Positions 28,161 to 31,343 of a DNA stretch of 31,343 bases are shown piece by piece. A model generated the notes under the pieces. The model was not told where the DNA came from. It ran no database searches and worked only from the letters and a program-made list of their open reading frames with translations. Each line of letters opens with the position of its first letter. The stretch's first letter is position 1. Source of the DNA: CAZFYZ01 sp964523735 (lineage in GTDB: Bacteria > Armatimonadota > UBA5829); the NCBI GenBank assembly GCA_964523735.1, contig CAZFYZ010000036.1, forward strand, positions 1-31,343, read 5' to 3'. A program made the translations under genes and the position numbers.

Positions 28161-29348
28161 CTAGCTGGGGTTGCACTTACCTCGGACCCTCGCGAAGGCA
28201 TCCATCGCCTGCTCAATATCACCCGCCGTGTGCGCCGCCGATATCTGCACTCGAATCCGCGCTTTGCCCATCGGGACCACAGGATAGCTGAATCCGATCA
28301 CGTAAATGCCTTCGTCCAAGAGCATCGACGCCATCTTCGTCGCCAGCGCGGCATCTCCAAGCATAATCGGCACTATGGGGTGGTCCCCGGGCGCGATGTC
28401 AAACCCGCGCTCGGCCATGCCCTTCCTGAAGAGCCTCGTGTTGCTCTCAAGCCTGTCCCGCAGCTCCGTCGATTCGCTCAGGATACCAAGCACAGCGAGA
28501 CTCGTGGCGACCACGGCCGGCGCGACCGTATTGCTGAACAGATATGGCCGGGACCGCTGCCGCAGAAGCTCGATTATCTCCTTCCGGCCGCTCGTGTATC
28601 CACCTGAAGCCCCGCCCAGGGCTTTGCCAAACGTGCCGGTCAGGATATCCACCCGATTCGTGACCCCGCAGTATTCGTGGCTGCCTCTGCCAGTCGGGCC
28701 AAAGAACCCAACCGCGTGCGAGTCATCGACCATCACAACAGCATCATAGCGATCAGCCAGGTCGCAAATCCCCTCAAGCGGCGCGACTGTCCCGTCCATG
28801 GAGAACACGCCGTCAGTCGCAATCATCTTGAGCTTGCAGCCCGAAGCTTCTTTGAGCCTCTGTTCAAGTTCGTCCAAGCTTCTGTTGGCATACTTGAACC
28901 GCTGAGCTTTGCACAGCCTGATCCCATCGATGATACTCGCGTGGTTCAGTTCGTCGCTGATGATTGCGTCCTCAGGCCCAAGCAGCGTCTCAAAGAGACC
29001 GCCGTTCGCGTCGAAGCATGAGCTGTATAGGATTGTGTCATCTGTGCCAAGAAACTTGGACATCTCGTGCTCGAGGTTCTTGTGCAGTTCCTGAGTCCCG
29101 CAGATGAACCGCACACTCGAGAGGCCATATCCCCATCTGTCATAGCTCGCCTTGGCGGCAGCAATTACCCTGGGGTCATTCGCTAGCCCGAGGTAGTTGT
29201 TCGCACAGAAGTTCAGGACTTCTCGACCGCCGACGATCGCGATCCGCGATCCCTGCGGCGTCACGATTATCCGCTCTTCCTTATACAGCCCGGCCTCGCG
29301 TATCCCCCGAAGCTGCTCCTCAACATGCGCCTTCATCGACTTATACAT
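28161..29348 (-). CDS. kbl: Glycine C-acetyltransferase (2-amino-3-ketobutyrate CoA ligase)
   Basis: This 395-residue PLP enzyme of the alpha-oxoamine synthase family matches Kbl in length and motifs: 'FCANNYLGLANDPRV', 'GYGLSSVRFICGTQELHK', 'DDSHAVGFFGPTGRG' and 'DILTGTFGKALGGASGG' with PLP-lysine K242. It cleaves 2-amino-3-oxobutanoate with CoA to give glycine and acetyl-CoA. It follows tdh by 47 bases, which confirms the assignment over other family members such as BioF or ALA synthase. AAGGGA lies about 9 bases before ATG 29348. The spacer to tdh is a tandem octamer repeat. Confidence 0.96.
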   Translation of the reverse strand: MYKSMKAHVEEQLRGIREAGLYKEERIIVTPQGSRIAIVGGREVLNFCANNYLGLANDPRVIAAAKASYDRWGYGLSSVRFICGTQELHKNLEHEMSKFLGTDDTILYSSCFDANGGLFETLLGPEDAIISDELNHASIIDGIRLCKAQRFKYANRSLDELEQRLKEASGCKLKMIATDGVFSMDGTVAPLEGICDLADRYDAVVMVDDSHAVGFFGPTGRGSHEYCGVTNRVDILTGTFGKALGGASGGYTSGRKEIIELLRQRSRPYLFSNTVAPAVVATSLAVLGILSESTELRDRLESNTRLFRKGMAERGFDIAPGDHPIVPIMLGDAALATKMASMLLDEGIYVIGFSYPVVPMGKARIRVQISAAHTAGDIEQAMDAFARVRGKCNPS

Positions 29349-29362
29349 GGGTCCGTTCCCTT

Positions 29363-29394
29363 CTTTCGCGCTTTCGCAGTTTCGCGTTTTCGCG
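29363..29394. repeat. Four tandem 8-bp units between tdh and kbl
   Basis: Read on the minus strand, four consecutive octamers follow the pattern CGCGAAAN (third unit TGCGAAAG). They begin one base after the tdh stop codon and end about 14 bases before the kbl start, filling most of the spacer. Confidence 0.7.
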
Positions 29395-29395
29395 A

Positions 29396-30433
29396 TTAGG
29401 CTCCCTTCTCGCTCCAGTCCAGCACGACCTTTCCGGACATGCCCGAGCGCATAACCTCGAACGCCTTCTCGAACTCAGTGTAATGGAACCGGTGAGTGAT
29501 AATCGGGGTGATATCCAACCCGCACTGAATCATCATGGTCATCTTGTACCACGTCTCGTACATCTCGCGACCGTAGATGCCCTTGATGAAGAGGCCGTTG
29601 AACACGACCAGGTTCCAATCGATCTCCATCTTCGGGAGAATCCCCAGCAGTGCTACCTTCCCGCCGTGGCACATATTCCTGAGCATCATCCGGAAAGCAT
29701 CGGGGTTGCCGGACATCTCCATGCCAACGTCAAAGCCTTCCCTCATCCCGAGCTTCTCCTGGACAACACTGTTGACATCCTGCTCTGCGACATTGATAGC
29801 TAACGTCGCGCCCACCTTCTTCGCCAGATCGAGCCGGTATGGGTTGACGTCCGTCACAACGACATGCCGCGCCCGGCAGTGCCGCGCGATCGCGGTCGCC
29901 ATCAAGCCAATAGGGCCAGCGCCGGTGATCAGGACATCCTCACCCAGCAGATCGAACGACAGAGCCGTATGCGTGGCATTGCCGAGAGGATCAAACGAGC
30001 TCAGTACTTCCTGTGGGATCGACGGGTCCGCGGCCCACACGTTAGTGACCGGCATCGCCAGATATTCGGCATACGCCCCGTTGCGATTGACGCCGATGCC
30101 GCTTGTGTTCGGACACAAATGCCGTCGTCCTGCCAGGCAGTTCCGGCAGCGTCCGCACACTACGTGCCCCTCGCCACTGACCAGGTCTCCCTTTGCGAAG
30201 TCATGCACGTTCGAGCCGATGGCCTCGATCACGCCTACAAACTCGTGCCCAATAGTCGTCCCGAGCTTGATCGTCTTCTGCGACCACGCATCCCAGTTCC
30301 AGATATGCACATCCGTCCCGCAGATGCTCGTCTTGAGTATCTTGATCAGGACGTCGTTGATGCCTATCTCGGGGACCGGCACATCCTCCAGCCACAGTCC
30401 CGGTTCTGCCTTTGACTTGACCAGTGCTTTCAT
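29396..30433 (-). CDS. tdh: L-threonine 3-dehydrogenase
   Basis: This 345-residue zinc-dependent medium-chain dehydrogenase has catalytic zinc ligands C38, H63 and E64 ('SICGTD', 'GHEF'). Structural zinc cysteines are C93, C96, C99 and C107 ('VVCGRCRNCLAG'). 'DPLGNATHTAL' (148-158) is a TDH signature and 'GAGPIG' from 171 is the NAD-binding loop. It oxidises L-threonine to 2-amino-3-oxobutanoate, which the neighbouring Kbl cleaves. ATG 30433 overlaps the stop of the DUF2961 gene (ATGA). A GAGG site lies about 8 bases upstream within that gene. Confidence 0.96.
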   Translation of the reverse strand: MKALVKSKAEPGLWLEDVPVPEIGINDVLIKILKTSICGTDVHIWNWDAWSQKTIKLGTTIGHEFVGVIEAIGSNVHDFAKGDLVSGEGHVVCGRCRNCLAGRRHLCPNTSGIGVNRNGAYAEYLAMPVTNVWAADPSIPQEVLSSFDPLGNATHTALSFDLLGEDVLITGAGPIGLMATAIARHCRARHVVVTDVNPYRLDLAKKVGATLAINVAEQDVNSVVQEKLGMREGFDVGMEMSGNPDAFRMMLRNMCHGGKVALLGILPKMEIDWNLVVFNGLFIKGIYGREMYETWYKMTMMIQCGLDITPIITHRFHYTEFEKAFEVMRSGMSGKVVLDWSEKGA

Positions 30434-31245
30434 ATCGCCGCCTCGCTCGCCAGAATATCATAGCCCGGCAGTTCCGGGAATGGCGCGGTTGGCAGCATCT
30501 GATACCAATATGCAACTGACGCCAGATCGTCCTGCCTCGGCAGGAACCTCCGGTCGAGGCTGATCCCAAGGTCTTGAATCGTCACGCGTATATCCTCTTC
30601 AAATCTAACCGGGTCCATCAAGTGCCATCTGTACAGCCCGAACCTGGTCTGCGAGTCATACATCCCGTCCGGGCGTATCACCTGGCACAACCCTGAGTAG
30701 GGCGTCGTATGCTCCTGGTACTTCTCCTCGGCGCCGCTCTGCAGATAGGGATTCCCCCAGTTGAAGTCATACGACCCGCAGAAGTAATCCTCTGTGCCCG
30801 TGCCGCAGATCGTGGGGAACTCCTTGTCGCCGTCCAGGTAGAACTTGACCTCGCCCTCGCCCCACCAGCCGGTGTCATTCACCTGCCATGCCATATACGT
30901 GCCGACATACTGCCCGCGTCCCTTGACGCCATCCAGAATCGTGTAGACGTCCTTGTAGGGCACGTGCCTGACGCGCCTGAACTGAGCGTGGAAATAGGCC
31001 GCCTGCTCTGGGACATCAGTGAGCGTGTAGTCGATCTGATAGTAGAGCCTCATCGGCTCGTGGCCGATATACGTCGCGGTGATCTTGCAGGACTTCCTGA
31101 AAGGCATCTCCCAGTAGCAGTTGAACGCGGCCCCTGGGTTAACGCAGATCGGCAGCGACGACACCTGAGCGTATCTGCCCCATCCGCATGCGAAGAAGTC
31201 ACCTATCGGGCATTCCACCGACGGCTGCTCCTGGTGGTCCCAGTA
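30430..31245 (-). CDS. DUF2961 family protein, 5' end cut off by a chimeric junction
   Basis: The frame is open from TAC at 31245 to TGA at 30430, about 271 residues. Family-typical text begins right at the break: 'YWDHQEQPSVECPIGDFF', then 'FNCYWEMPFRKS', 'GTGTEDYFCGSYDFN' and the end 'DDLASVAYWYQ'. A GTG at 31218 could start a shorter frame but falls inside the conserved core, so it is not the true start. Full members are longer, and about 60-100 N-terminal residues are missing. DUF2961 proteins are jelly-roll-like, and some are glycan-degrading enzymes. Two stop codons lie directly upstream in the foreign sequence. It overlaps tdh by 4 bases. Confidence 0.88.
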   Translation of the reverse strand, partial: YWDHQEQPSVECPIGDFFACGWGRYAQVSSLPICVNPGAAFNCYWEMPFRKSCKITATYIGHEPMRLYYQIDYTLTDVPEQAAYFHAQFRRVRHVPYKDVYTILDGVKGRGQYVGTYMAWQVNDTGWWGEGEVKFYLDGDKEFPTICGTGTEDYFCGSYDFNWGNPYLQSGAEEKYQEHTTPYSGLCQVIRPDGMYDSQTRFGLYRWHLMDPVRFEEDIRVTIQDLGISLDRRFLPRQDDLASVAYWYQMLPTAPFPELPGYDILASEAAI

Positions 31246-31261
31246 TTATTAGATTCATCAT
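31226..31261 (-). CDS. adk: Adenylate kinase, first residues only (chimeric fragment)
   Basis: The minus strand from ATG 31261 encodes 'MMNLIILGPPGA', the start of adenylate kinase up to the P-loop. GGAGG lies 8 bases upstream (31273-31269). After 'GPPGA' the frame does not continue with the obligatory 'GKGT' but runs into DUF2961 sequence and soon stops, so the gene is broken at the junction. It follows a SecY end, the standard secY-adk order in ribosomal-protein operons. Confidence 0.8.
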
Positions 31262-31290
31262 AATTAGAGGTCCTCCGTGCATATTCCCTT

Positions 31291-31343
31291 CTATTTGAGG
31301 AACCCCTGGTAATTTCTCATAACCATATGTGATTCAAGTTGTT
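31291..31343 (-). CDS. secY: SecY C-terminal fragment (chimeric end of scaffold)
   Basis: The minus strand from 31341 to TAG 31291 encodes 'QLESHMVMRNYQGFLK' then stop, which matches the C-terminal end of SecY in Gram-positive-like bacteria ('..E..MMMR.YQGF.K'). The DNA is clearly more A+T-rich than the rest of the window. The remainder of the gene lies outside the window. Confidence 0.8.
   Translation of the reverse strand, partial: QLESHMVMRNYQGFLK

Noticed and set aside
31199..31218. GTG 31218 as the true start of the DUF2961 gene
   Set aside because: Family-conserved sequence continues upstream to 31245, so the start has been lost at the chimeric junction.
1..31343. Antiphage or other defence system
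   Set aside because: No nuclease, cyclase/effector, restriction, Cas, toxin kinase or retron-like gene was found on either strand.

Overview
The window reads as one high-G+C scaffold from a free-living bacterium that makes membrane and secreted carbohydrate-active proteins. It has two short N-gaps (5626-5635 and 19913-19922). The mix of a translation block, HD-GYP proteins, a DUF5317 membrane protein, a DUF2961 protein, a CBM9/GH99-like secreted giant and a RACo-type ASKHA protein would fit Armatimonadota or a neighbouring Terrabacteria lineage. That placement is inference from gene content, not a phylogenetic result. No tRNA, rRNA, transposase, CRISPR array, prophage or recognised defence system was found.

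Layout, left to right. (1) 1-4084: the classical infC-rpmI-rplT-pheS-pheT block, with stem-loop structure in its spacers and a PheT that lacks the usual tRNA-binding domain. (2) 4085-8012: a conserved protein of unknown function, a 28-residue secreted or membrane microprotein behind a nested-stem leader, two overlapping HD-GYP genes (one with a zinc-ribbon insert, one with a broken HD dyad) and a DUF5317 membrane protein. (3) 7993-12149: a GT39-type glycosyltransferase, XerD, DnaN and a TPR protein; genes abut or overlap up to xerD, and dnaN and the TPR gene each have a strong sigma70-like promoter. (4) 12158-14038: a ferredoxin-ASKHA corrinoid-activator-like protein. (5) Minus strand 14031-19260: an Lrp-type regulator, an aminotransferase and a 1186-residue secreted modular protein in one operon, with a perfect 22-nt palindrome in front of the aminotransferase. 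(6) 19434-23601: amt-glnB-glnD, a compact nitrogen-sensing operon. (7) 23638-25807: a D-lyxose-isomerase-like cupin and a membrane glycosyltransferase.

(8) 25808-26675 is the most unusual stretch. It holds two tiny hydrophobic minus-strand peptides, a tandem pair of ~89-nt hairpin repeats, a nested hairpin, a good promoter and a ~260-nt highly structured leader whose last element is a palindrome containing the Shine-Dalgarno of a 66-residue orphan protein. (9) Minus strand 26971-31245: an alkaline phosphatase, then upstream of it a DUF2961-tdh-kbl cluster (threonine to glycine and acetyl-CoA).

The last ~100 bases (31226-31343, minus strand) do not belong with the rest. They encode the SecY C-terminus and the start of adenylate kinase, more A+T-rich, joined to the DUF2961 gene across a ~21-nt shared sequence. 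This looks like an assembly chimera, and the DUF2961 gene is 5'-truncated by it.
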